Part shown: in pieces, positions 32,928-41,022 of the stretch
Layout of the letters: every line of letters begins with the position of its first letter
How positions within the stretch are numbered: position 1 is the stretch's first letter
NCBI GenBank assembly: GCA_963837285.1
Contig: CAWIMS010000001.1
Location: 2,480,001-2,544,000 of the forward strand
Length of the DNA: 64,000 bases
Source of the DNA: Planosporangium sp963837285
GTDB taxonomy: Bacteria; Actinomycetota; Actinomycetes; Mycobacteriales; Micromonosporaceae
Direction of reading: 5' to 3'
Notes under the pieces: generated by a model
The model's database searches: none
Told to the model about the DNA's origin: nothing
What the model saw: only the letters and a program-made list of their open reading frames with translations
Made by a program: the position numbers and the translations under genes

Positions 32928-35333
32928 TTACTTGTCGAGCAGGCCGGCCCGGCGGAGCGCGTCCGCCAGGGCGGTGTCCGCCGGTGGCGCGTCCCGGCCC
33001 TGGCGTTGACCCCGCTGCCCCTGGCCCTGTCGCTGCCCCTGGCCCTGTCGCTGCCCCTGGCCCTGTCGCTGCCCCTGGCCCTCCCCCTGGCTCCGGCCCT
33101 GCTGGCCCTGGCGCTGGTCGCGGCCACGGGCCGGCCGATCCTGGCGAGGCTGGCCACCGGTTACCTCGTCGTCCAGGCGCAGCGTCAGGGAGATCCGTTT
33201 GCGGGGGATGTCGACGTCGAGTACCCGGGCGCGGACGATGTCACCCGGCTTCACCACATCGCGCGGATCCTTGACGAACGTCTTCGACATGGCCGAGACG
33301 TGTACCAGCCCGTCCTGGTGGACGCCGACGTCGACGAACGCGCCGAACGCCGCGACGTTGGTGACGACTCCCTCCAGTACCATGCCGGGTTTGAGATCGG
33401 CGAGTGTCTCGACGCCCTCGGTGAACTCGGCGGTCTTGAACGCCGGGCGCGGGTCCCGGCCCGGCTTCTCCAGCTCGGCCAGGATGTCGGTGACCGTCGG
33501 CAGCCCGAACATCTCGTCGACGAACGTCGCCGGCTCGACCGCCCGCAGCGCCCGGGTGTTGCCGATCAGCCCGCGGATGTCGGTGCCGGTCGACGCCAGG
33601 ATGCGGCGGACCACCGGGTACGCCTCGGGGTGCACGCTGGAAGCGTCGAGCGGATCGTCGCCGCCGGGGATGCGCAGGAAGCCGGCGCACTGCTCGAACG
33701 CCTTGGGGCCGAGCCGGGGCACGTCCTTCAACGAACGCCTGGACCGGAACGGGCCGTTCGCGTCGCGGTGCGTGACGATGCTCTGCGCGAGGCCCGAGCC
33801 GATGCCGGAGACCCGGGTCAGCAACGGTGCCGACGCGGTGTTGACGTCGACGCCGACCGCGTTCACGCAGTCTTCGACCACGGCGTCGAGCGAACGCGAC
33901 AGCTTCACCTCGGAAAGGTCGTGCTGGTACTGGCCGACCCCGATCGACTTGGGATCGATCTTGACCAGCTCGGCCAGCGGGTCCTGCAACCGGCGTGCGA
34001 TGGACACCGCCCCGCGCAGCGAGACGTCCAGCTCGGGCAGCTCCTGCGAGGCGTACGCGGACGCCGAGTAGACCGACGCGCCGGCCTCGGAGACGACCAC
34101 CTTGGTCAGGTTCAGCGCCGGGTTCAGCTTGATCAGGTCGCCGGCGAGCTTGTCGGTCTCCCGGGACGCGGTGCCGTTGCCGATCGCGATCAGCTCGACG
34201 TGATGGGCGGCGGCCAGCCGGGCCAGCGTCGCGAGCGACTCGTCCCAGCGGCGCCGCGGCTCGTGCGGGTAGATCGTGTCGGTGGCCACCACCTTGCCGG
34301 TCGTGTCCACCACGGCGACCTTCACGCCGGTACGCAGGCCGGGGTCGAGGCCCATCGTCGGGCGGGTGCCGGCCGGCGCGGCGAGCAACAGGTCGCGCAG
34401 GTTGGTGGCGAACACGCGGACCGCCTCGTCCTCGGCCGCCTGGAACAGCCGGGCGCGCAGGTCGATGCCGAGATGCACCAGGATCCGGGTACGCCACGCC
34501 CAGCGCACGGTGTCGGTCAGCCACCGGTCGGCCGGCCGGCCACGGTCGGCGACCCCGAACCGCTCGGCGATCCGCGCCTCGTACATGGTCGGCCCGTCGC
34601 TCGGCGCCTGTTCGGGCTCAAGGGCCAGGTCGAGGATCTCCTCCTTCTCACCCCGGAACATCGCCAGGATCCGGTGCGACGGCAGCTTGGTGAACGGCTC
34701 GGCGAACTCGAAGTAGTCGGCGAACTTGGCGCCGGCTTCCTGCTTGCCGTCGCGTACCCGGGCGGCCAGCCGCCCCTGCGACCACATCTGCTCGCGCAGC
34801 GCGCCGATCAGGTCGGCGTCCTCGGCGAAGCGCTCGACCAGGATGGCCCGGGCTCCTTCGAGCGCGGCGGCCGGGTCGGCGACCCCCAAGCCCTGATCGA
34901 CGAACGTGGCGGCGGCCGCCTGCGGGTCGACCGTCGGGTCAGCCAGCAGGCCGTCCGCGAGCGGCTCCAACCCGGCCTCCCGGGCGATCTGCGCCTTGGT
35001 GCGCCGTTTCGGTTTGTACGGGAGGTAGATGTCCTCCAGCCGGGCCTTCGAATCGGCGGCGAGGATCTGCGCCTCCAGCGCGTCGTCGAGCTTGCCCTGG
35101 CCGCGGATCGACTCGAGGATCGCCGCGCGCCGCTCGTCCAGCTCGCGCAGGTAGCGCAGCCGCTCCTCGAGCGTGCGCAGTTGCGCATCGTCGAGCATCT
35201 CGGTCGCTTCCTTGCGGTACCGGGCGATGAAGGGCACGGTCGACCCGCCGTCGAGCAGGTCGACCGCGGCCTTGACCTGGCGTTCGCGGACGCCGAGCTC
35301 CTCGGCGATGCGCTGGTGAACAGACGTCGTCAC
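32928..35333 (-). CDS. tex: Tex-family S1 RNA-binding transcription accessory protein
   Basis: The 801-residue protein is a Tex homologue: an N-terminal helical region (IAEELGVRERQVKAAVDLLDGGSTVPFIARYRKEATEMLDD), a YqgF/RNase-H-like domain with MGLDPGLRTGVKVAVVD, helix-hairpin-helix motifs and a C-terminal S1 domain (GMVLEGVVTNVAAFGAFVDVG). Tex binds nucleic acid and influences transcription. The last 60 residues are a low-complexity Gln/Gly/Arg tail of repeated GQGQRQ, encoded by an 18-bp tandem repeat at about 33015-33090; this may add RNA binding. GTG 35333 is the first residue before the conserved TTSVHQRIAEELG. A 36-bp-arm palindrome lies upstream. Confidence 0.93.
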   Translation of the reverse strand: MTTSVHQRIAEELGVRERQVKAAVDLLDGGSTVPFIARYRKEATEMLDDAQLRTLEERLRYLRELDERRAAILESIRGQGKLDDALEAQILAADSKARLEDIYLPYKPKRRTKAQIAREAGLEPLADGLLADPTVDPQAAAATFVDQGLGVADPAAALEGARAILVERFAEDADLIGALREQMWSQGRLAARVRDGKQEAGAKFADYFEFAEPFTKLPSHRILAMFRGEKEEILDLALEPEQAPSDGPTMYEARIAERFGVADRGRPADRWLTDTVRWAWRTRILVHLGIDLRARLFQAAEDEAVRVFATNLRDLLLAAPAGTRPTMGLDPGLRTGVKVAVVDTTGKVVATDTIYPHEPRRRWDESLATLARLAAAHHVELIAIGNGTASRETDKLAGDLIKLNPALNLTKVVVSEAGASVYSASAYASQELPELDVSLRGAVSIARRLQDPLAELVKIDPKSIGVGQYQHDLSEVKLSRSLDAVVEDCVNAVGVDVNTASAPLLTRVSGIGSGLAQSIVTHRDANGPFRSRRSLKDVPRLGPKAFEQCAGFLRIPGGDDPLDASSVHPEAYPVVRRILASTGTDIRGLIGNTRALRAVEPATFVDEMFGLPTVTDILAELEKPGRDPRPAFKTAEFTEGVETLADLKPGMVLEGVVTNVAAFGAFVDVGVHQDGLVHVSAMSKTFVKDPRDVVKPGDIVRARVLDVDIPRKRISLTLRLDDEVTGGQPRQDRPARGRDQRQGQQGRSQGEGQGQRQGQGQRQGQGQRQGQGQRGQRQGRDAPPADTALADALRRAGLLDK

Positions 35334-35397
35334 GACCGTGCATTGTGCCGGTACCGGGGTCGGCTTGTCGCGCCGCCCGGCCGGACACCCCACCCAC

Positions 35398-35470
35398 CTC
35401 TCGCCGATCTTGGAGAAATGTGGACGGTTTGATCATCAAACCGTCCACATTTCTCCAAGATCGGCGAGAG
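35398..35470. repeat. Palindrome family B, copy 2 (perfect 36-bp arms)
   Basis: This is a perfect inverted repeat: two 36-bp arms starting CTCTCGCCGATCTTGGAGAA around a single central C. The right end abuts the stop codon of the WapI-like gene (minus strand), so it would form its terminator. The outer 29-30 bp match 267-335. Perfection of this length suggests recent arrival or selection for the structure. Confidence 0.95.
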
Positions 35471-35950
35471 CTACGGGCGGAACGCGGCGATGCCGGCGTC
35501 CCAGTCCTCGGCCGCCTTCGTCAGCGTCGCGGCCGTCAGCTCGCAGAACAGTACGAACGGGTTGCCGGCCGCCTTGCTCTCCCGCCACGGCGGCTGGAAC
35601 TCCAGGTCCAGGTCGACCCGGAGCACGATCACGTCCGGTCGGTACGCGGCCACGGCGAACCCGAGATTGGGCTCGGCGAAGTGCAGGCAGCCGTCACACT
35701 CGGCGCCCAGTTCGTGCGGATCGGCGACCGGCATCTCGCCGAATGCCGTCATCAGTAGCCATTCCGACACGAGTACCGCGTCGTCGGGCGTCAGCGCGGC
35801 CCACCGGAACGACCAGGAGCCCTCCGCCGCGTACGCGACACCCTCGATCATCAGCCAACTCCGGCGGGCAACCGGATCAGGGTGGTCGGGAAACTGGTAC
35901 CCGACCGCCCTAAGCTCTATGCCGTGCCCGTCCGATCCGATCAATCGCAC
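35471..35950 (-). CDS. WapI-family immunity-like protein
   Basis: The 159-residue protein resembles the WapI family: RLIGSDGHGIELRAVGYQFPDHPDP near the start, GSWSFRWAALTPDD, FAEPNLGFAVAA, then a beta strand and FQPPW. WapI-type proteins are often annotated as immunity proteins for contact-dependent toxins, but many stand alone in actinobacteria and their role is not settled. No toxin gene is adjacent. The start is unclear: GTG 35950 was chosen, with GTG 35968 also in frame. It diverges from the membrane-protein gene. Confidence 0.6.
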   Translation of the reverse strand: MRLIGSDGHGIELRAVGYQFPDHPDPVARRSWLMIEGVAYAAEGSWSFRWAALTPDDAVLVSEWLLMTAFGEMPVADPHELGAECDGCLHFAEPNLGFAVAAYRPDVIVLRVDLDLEFQPPWRESKAAGNPFVLFCELTAATLTKAAEDWDAGIAAFRP

Positions 35951-36015
35951 CGATCCAGCATCGACCACGCACGGCCGGCCGTCACTACCGGTGCCGCCAC
36001 GCGGTGGCGCGGCTG

Positions 36016-37530
36016 ATGACCGAGCCTTCCGGGCGCCTGGACCTTCAGTCGGCGCAAAGCCGAGCGCCGGTGCCCGACGCCCCGGTGCCCGACGCCCCGG
36101 TGCCCGACGCCCTGACGACCGAGGTCGACGCGCCGGCGGTCGAGGACGCGCCGCCGGTCGAGGACGCACCGCCGACGACGCGGATCGCGCGGCGGCGCTG
36201 GCTCGTCGTCGCCGCGGTCGTGGCGGCGGTGGTGGCCGCACTGGTCGTGGTGGCGCGGCTGCCGTGGGAGTGGTCGCTGATCGACGACAACGGGCTGGTC
36301 GATCTGGCCCACGCGCGGGTGCAGCAGAGCGGCCCGGTCGGCGGGTTCCTGTCGGCGGTGCAGCAGCTGTACCGCACGGATCTGGACTGGGGCCTCTTCC
36401 GGCCGGCGTACTGGGTCTACGTCGCGTCCTTCTACCAGCTCCCGGTCGGGCCGGCGCACGCGGTCCGGGTCGCGATGCTGCTGTGCGCGTTCGCCGGTGC
36501 GGTCGCCGCGGTGGTCGACGGCAGCGCCGGGTCCCGCCGGCTCCTGCTGGGCGGGTGGACACTGCTCGCCATCGCCGCCAACGGCGCGATCTTCATGGGC
36601 GTCTGGTACCCGTCGTTGCAGGAGCTGAGCGGGCTGTGCTTCGTCGGGCTCGGGCTGCTCGCCCGGCGACACCCCTGGCTGCTCGTGGCGTGCTGGGCCG
36701 TCGCCGCCTGGTTCAAGAGCCCGTTCAGCTGGCCACTTCTCGCGTACGGGCTGCTGTTGTGCCGGCAGCGCGGCACCCGGGCGCCCGGGGTCGCCGCCCT
36801 GCTGGTCGCCGTGCCGACGCTGGGCGCGGCGGCGCTGCTGGCCCGCAGCGGGCACTACACCAACGACGTGGCGACGCTGGATCCAGGCGCGATCCGGGCG
36901 CACGCGGAGACCGCGTTCGGCCTGCTCGGGCCGCCAGCCCTGGTACTGCTCGTGGGCGCGCTGGTGCTCCGGTCCCGGCTCGGCTCGACCGGCAGCCCGC
37001 TGGCCTGGGCACTGCTGGCCGGCGGCGCCGGGTACCTGGCGAACATGCTCCCGTGGCGGACCGACGCGTACTACGCGGGTCCGTACCTGTACCTGCTGAC
37101 CCTCGGCGGGCTGCTCCTGCTGCGCGACATCCAGCCGGTGCCGGGGTGGCGGCTGGCCGGCCTGGTGGTGCCGGTCCTGATCGCCGGTGAGGTCGCCGGC
37201 TTCTCGGCGCTGACCGGCTGGTACACCCACGCCAACGTGACCGGACTGCGGGACTGCATGCTCCGCCTGCCGCCCGGCTCGGTGATCGGCTTCAACCGGG
37301 TCGAGGGGTGGGCCCGGCTGGACAGTATCGTCCGGGCCCGCGATCCCGGCTGGACCGGGAAGATGGTGCTGGTCCGCGACGGCCAGACCACCGGCGAGTG
37401 GTGGTCGCAGCGGGTCGACCGCGTCGACTACTACATCCATCAGCCGAGCTACGGGCCGGGCAGCCCGGCGCTGACGACCGGCCCGGTCGTCTGCCGGACC
37501 AAACAATCCACTGTGTACCGCGTGAAATAG
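36016..37530 (+). CDS. Polytopic membrane protein, glycosyltransferase-like topology
   Basis: The 504-residue protein has a 50-residue acidic Pro/Ala tail at the N-terminus, including PVPDA three times from a 15-bp tandem repeat. About ten membrane segments follow. The first extracellular loop has WSLIDDNGLVDLAHARV and LYRTDLDWGLFRPAYW, resembling the first loop of GT-C-type glycosyltransferases, where an Asp pair is catalytic. The C-terminal 90 residues are soluble (GFNRVEGWARLDSIV...). No family could be named with certainty. ATG 36016 is used; GTG 36004 is also in frame and neither has a clear ribosome binding site. Confidence 0.55.
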   Translation: MTEPSGRLDLQSAQSRAPVPDAPVPDAPVPDALTTEVDAPAVEDAPPVEDAPPTTRIARRRWLVVAAVVAAVVAALVVVARLPWEWSLIDDNGLVDLAHARVQQSGPVGGFLSAVQQLYRTDLDWGLFRPAYWVYVASFYQLPVGPAHAVRVAMLLCAFAGAVAAVVDGSAGSRRLLLGGWTLLAIAANGAIFMGVWYPSLQELSGLCFVGLGLLARRHPWLLVACWAVAAWFKSPFSWPLLAYGLLLCRQRGTRAPGVAALLVAVPTLGAAALLARSGHYTNDVATLDPGAIRAHAETAFGLLGPPALVLLVGALVLRSRLGSTGSPLAWALLAGGAGYLANMLPWRTDAYYAGPYLYLLTLGGLLLLRDIQPVPGWRLAGLVVPVLIAGEVAGFSALTGWYTHANVTGLRDCMLRLPPGSVIGFNRVEGWARLDSIVRARDPGWTGKMVLVRDGQTTGEWWSQRVDRVDYYIHQPSYGPGSPALTTGPVVCRTKQSTVYRVK

Positions 37531-37652
37531 ATGATCGGACGACCCGGTTCGCGCCGAGTGATTCTATTTTCAAATCGTTCTTCATGTTATGATCCGAATT
37601 CACACTTCTAGCATTGCGAGCGTTTCGAATCCTTCGTCGAGAGGATCCGCTC

Positions 37653-38411
37653 GTGTGCTACGACGCCGACGCATCCCCACCCATCTACGGCCCGCCGGTC
37701 ACCTCTGTCGCCAGTGAACAGGTCACGCTGACATCCCGGGACGGCGCCCGCTTCGCCGGGTACCGGTCCCGGCCGGCCCGACCAGCCGGTCCAGCGGTGC
37801 TCGTGCTTCCCGACAACCGCGGCCTCTCCGCCTTCTACGAGCGGCTCACCGTACGCCTGGCCGAGCAGGGGTACGAGGCCCTGGCCGTCGACTACTTCGG
37901 GCGTACCGCCGGCACCGGGTACCGGGACCGCGGTGCCGAGTTCGACCGTGTCGAGGAGCGGATGGCCCACCTCGGCAAGCTGACCAGGGACGGCCTGTAC
38001 GCCGACTTCGACACCGGTATCGAGCAGCTGGCCGGGCAGCCCGTCGTCTCGCTGGGCTTCTGCCTCGGCGGCCGGTTCGCGTACCTGACATCGGCGCCCC
38101 GCTTCGGTCTCGCGGGGGCGATCGGCCTGTACGGCTTCCCCGACCCGGTCCGGGACGCGCCCGGGCCGACCCAGCTCGCGAACGATCTGGCCGCGCCCAT
38201 TCTCGCCATGTTCGGCGGCGCCGACGAGGGAATCCCGCCCGCGACCGTGGCCGCTTTCGACGACGCGTTGACGGCGGCAGGGGTACCGCATGAATTTGTC
38301 ACTTATCCGGGTGCGCCGCACGGATTCTTTGAAATGGAACAGCGTGAATTCGCCGACGCGCAGACGGACGCATGGCGCCGAATACTGAATTTTCTCGGCG
38401 GTCGAATCTGA
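37653..38411 (+). CDS. Dienelactone hydrolase family protein
   Basis: The 252-residue alpha/beta hydrolase has the DLH catalytic triad: Cys in SLGFCLGGRFAYL, Asp in FGGADEGIP and His in PGAPHGFFEME. It would hydrolyse lactones or esters such as dienelactone; the true substrate is unknown. The long N-terminal strand (SEQVTLTSRDGARFAGYRSRP) is normal for the family. GTG 37653 follows GAGAGG. The 120 bp before it is notably AT-rich compared with the surroundings. A perfect hairpin terminates it. Confidence 0.9.
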   Translation: MCYDADASPPIYGPPVTSVASEQVTLTSRDGARFAGYRSRPARPAGPAVLVLPDNRGLSAFYERLTVRLAEQGYEALAVDYFGRTAGTGYRDRGAEFDRVEERMAHLGKLTRDGLYADFDTGIEQLAGQPVVSLGFCLGGRFAYLTSAPRFGLAGAIGLYGFPDPVRDAPGPTQLANDLAAPILAMFGGADEGIPPATVAAFDDALTAAGVPHEFVTYPGAPHGFFEMEQREFADAQTDAWRRILNFLGGRI

Positions 38412-38416
38412 CGCCT

Positions 38417-38460
38417 GGACAGTTCTGGCCGCGGCCCGAGCTGTGCGGCCAGAACTGTCC
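38417..38460. terminator. Terminator hairpin after the dienelactone hydrolase gene
   Basis: Perfect 16-bp arms GGACAGTTCTGGCCGC and GCGGCCAGAACTGTCC are separated by a 12-base loop, 5 bp after the stop codon. Confidence 0.9.
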
Positions 38461-38564
38461 GAAGTCCCGCCGATCAGGTCGTCCCGCCCACAGACCAACC
38501 CGAATACGGTAGAAAAGAAGGCATCGATCGGTGGGCGACGTGGATTCGGTCGAAGGGGAGACCT

Positions 38565-40358
38565 GTGCTCAGACGGGTGGCGGCACTCTATGCGGCGCTG
38601 ATGGCGCTGCTGTCGGTTACCGTCTTCGTCGCGCCCGGGTGGAGTGCCGTCGTCTGGGCGGCGATCGGGCTGACGAGCGCGGGCGCCGTGGTGTTCGGGG
38701 CGCGCTGGCACAGCCCGCTCCGGCGGGCGCCCTGGTGGCTGCTGGCGGCCGCGATCGTCGCCATGGCCGCCGGCGACACGATCTACGGCGCCACCGTCCA
38801 CGGTCCCGCCGACGATCTGCCGCTTATCGGCGACCTCTGCTATCTCGCGATGTTCCCGCTGGTCACCGCCGGGTTCATCCAGATGACCCGGACCAGCGTG
38901 GTGCTCCGCGACCGGGCCCGCCTGCTCGACATCCTGACGTTCACGTGTGCCGCCGCGCTCATGACCTGGGTGTTCGTCGCCAGTCCGAACCTGCGCGCGG
39001 CCAGCCTGGACAACGTCGACAAGTCGATGACGTCCGCGTACACGTTGGGTGATCTCCTGATCCTGATCACGACGGTGCGGATGCTCGTCGCGGCGCGCCG
39101 CAGCGTCTCCGTGGTGCTCCTGGTGATCGGCGCCGTCGGCGGGCTGGTCTCCGACGTGGCCTACACGCTGGCCCAGCTGGGCTCCGGCTGGCAGACCGGC
39201 GGCCTGGGGGAGATCGGCTATCTGCTGCTGTACATCTGCTGGGGGGCCAGTGCGCTGCATCCCTCGATGACCGAGCTGACGCTGCCGGTCGACGCCCGAT
39301 CCGCGGTCCTGCGCCGGCGGTGGACGACCCTGCTGGCGCTGTCCCTCGCGGTACCGCCCGGGATACTGATCACCGACTCGCTGGCCGGTCGCGCCGACAA
39401 CAAGATCGTGATCGCGGTCGCCGCCCTCCTCGTCTCCGCGTTCGTGATCACCCGGCTGGCCGACGCGATCACCAAGCACGAGCGGGCGGTCGCGCGGGAA
39501 CGCAGCCTCCGGGAGGCGAGCGGCGACCTCGTCGCCGCGACCGAGCCGGCCGCGGTCGACGCGACCGTGCGGGCGGCGGTGGCCACGCTGATGCCACCCG
39601 GTGTCCCGCACGGCCTGGTGTTCGCCGTCGGCGACACCCAGCACGTCTACTACCCGCCGCCGGCCGGATCGGGCATCCGGCGCACCCGGTTGCTGTCCAC
39701 CCGCACCCTGCATCCCACGTTGCGCGACGAGTTGGAGCCGTATCCGGCGACGCTGATCTGCCCCTTGATGCGCGACCATCGTGCCGAGGGGGATCCGGGC
39801 ATCGGCACGCTGTTCGTCGCCGCCGACGAGCGGGTGCTCGCGGCGATGCGGGACGCGGTCGAGGTCCTCGCCGCCCAGGCCACGTTCGCCCTGGAACGGA
39901 TCGCGCTGACCGAGGCGGTCGCCCGCCGGGACAGCGACGAGTACCTGCACGCCATCGTGCAGAGCACCACCGACGTGGTGCTGATCGTCGACGACGATGA
40001 CCGGATCCGGTACGCCAGCCCGTCGTTGTCGGCCGTCCTCGGTGTCGACCCACCGGTCTTCGCCACGCTGCCCGACATCGTCGACACCGAGGACTACCCG
40101 CAGGTGATCCGCACGCTGGGACTGGCCGACGGGGACGGCGTCCCGGACCGGTGGAGCCTGCTACGCGCGGACGGCACCCGGGTACTGGTCGAGGTCAACT
40201 GCCGGGACCTACGGCAGGACCGGATGGTGCGCGGGTTCGTCATCACCATGCGCGACCTCACCCAGTGGCACCCGGATGAGCGCGAGCTGATAGAGCGCGC
40301 CCTACGCGCCTCCCCCGGCGACAAAAACCGCCGCAGCTCGGCTGACAAGTTCCGCTGA
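38565..40358 (+). CDS. Membrane sensor protein with C-terminal PAS domain and no output domain
   Basis: The 597-residue protein has about nine membrane segments (residues 1-300), a GAF-like soluble region (about 320-450) and a PAS domain (about 460-575: AIVQSTTDVVLIVDDDDRIRYASPSLSAVLG, ending FVITMRDLT). In actinomycetes this arrangement usually continues into GGDEF and EAL domains that handle cyclic di-GMP. Here the frame stops 30 residues after PAS with a basic tail (GDKNRRSSADKFR), so the output part is missing, either naturally or by deletion. GTG 38565 follows AAGGGGAG. It may sense a small ligand and act on other proteins. Confidence 0.75.
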   Translation: MLRRVAALYAALMALLSVTVFVAPGWSAVVWAAIGLTSAGAVVFGARWHSPLRRAPWWLLAAAIVAMAAGDTIYGATVHGPADDLPLIGDLCYLAMFPLVTAGFIQMTRTSVVLRDRARLLDILTFTCAAALMTWVFVASPNLRAASLDNVDKSMTSAYTLGDLLILITTVRMLVAARRSVSVVLLVIGAVGGLVSDVAYTLAQLGSGWQTGGLGEIGYLLLYICWGASALHPSMTELTLPVDARSAVLRRRWTTLLALSLAVPPGILITDSLAGRADNKIVIAVAALLVSAFVITRLADAITKHERAVARERSLREASGDLVAATEPAAVDATVRAAVATLMPPGVPHGLVFAVGDTQHVYYPPPAGSGIRRTRLLSTRTLHPTLRDELEPYPATLICPLMRDHRAEGDPGIGTLFVAADERVLAAMRDAVEVLAAQATFALERIALTEAVARRDSDEYLHAIVQSTTDVVLIVDDDDRIRYASPSLSAVLGVDPPVFATLPDIVDTEDYPQVIRTLGLADGDGVPDRWSLLRADGTRVLVEVNCRDLRQDRMVRGFVITMRDLTQWHPDERELIERALRASPGDKNRRSSADKFR

Positions 40359-40390
40359 GCTGGGCCGGGCGGGTTCTCGGCGAGGAAAGG

Positions 40391-40693
40391 TCACGCCAGC
40401 GCGGCCGATAGGCGCTCCGGGAGGGTGCGCAGGCGGTCCAGTGGCTCGGCGCTGAAGACGAAGCGACCGTGGGCCGGCGACCCAGCCGACCCGCCACCCG
40501 CCTTCGGCGTGGCGAGCGCGTCAGCGGTGACCGGCACCGCCTCCGGTGGCAGGGGCAGATCGGTGTCGAGATTCTCCAGCCGCAGCACCGGCCAGCGGGC
40601 GGTCATCCGGTCGGCGGCGTGCGCCACCCGGTCGATGCCGAACCCGTGGATCGCCGCCATCCGGTCCGCGAGCCTGACTCCTGTACGCGACAT
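40391..40693 (-). pseudogene. PLP-dependent aminotransferase remnant (middle deleted in frame)
   Basis: The first 70 residues (TGVRLADRMAAIHGFGIDRV, then LRLENLDTDLPLPPEAVPVT) match the start of class I/II aminotransferases, where NLDTDLPLP resembles the family's N-terminal substrate loop. The last 30 (HGRFVFSAEPLDRLRTLPERLSAAL) match the end of such enzymes. The roughly 300 residues between, including the PLP lysine, are absent; the join near ALATPKAGGGSAGS keeps the frame. The product is 100 residues instead of about 400. It cannot bind PLP conventionally. The identification is from remembered family patterns. Confidence 0.7.
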
Positions 40694-40816
40694 GCCTGAC
40701 GACCATAGGCCGTTTCGCTGCTGCGATCCGGTCACTCGGCGCATCCGGTTGATTACAGGTCCGCGTGGGTAACACACGTGTGCTCGGGCATTACTCCTCC
40801 AGAGCGGAGCACCGAT

Positions 40817-40972
40817 ATGTTGATCTTAGGAGTGATCCTTCTCCTGTTGGGTCTGTTCCTCCACGTCTCGATCTTGACGACGATCGGGATCATCCTGCTG
40901 GTCGTCGGCGCGGTCCTGTTGATCCTCGGATCGGTCGGTCGGCCGGTCGGTGGCAGACGCCACTATTGGTAG
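40817..40972 (+). CDS. DUF6131 family small membrane protein
   Basis: The 51-residue protein has two hydrophobic helices (LILGVILLLLGLFL and ILTTIGIILLVVGAVLLILG) and ends with a basic GGRRHYW tail. This is the pattern of DUF6131, a common actinobacterial small membrane protein of unknown role. ATG 40817 has GGAG 7 bp upstream. It ends 20 bp before a hairpin shared with the convergent decarboxylase. Confidence 0.8.
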   Translation: MLILGVILLLLGLFLHVSILTTIGIILLVVGAVLLILGSVGRPVGGRRHYW

Positions 40973-40991
40973 CCGAAGGGAACCACCGCCA

Positions 40992-41022
40992 GCGCCCGGA
41001 CCGCTCACGGCGGTCCGGGCGC
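40992..41022. terminator. Terminator hairpin overlapping the decarboxylase stop codon
   Basis: The 13-bp perfect arms GCGCCCGGACCGC and GCGGTCCGGGCGC surround TCACG. The loop contains the minus-strand stop codon, and the right arm encodes the last residues (APGPP) of the decarboxylase. It can serve both convergent genes. Confidence 0.85.
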
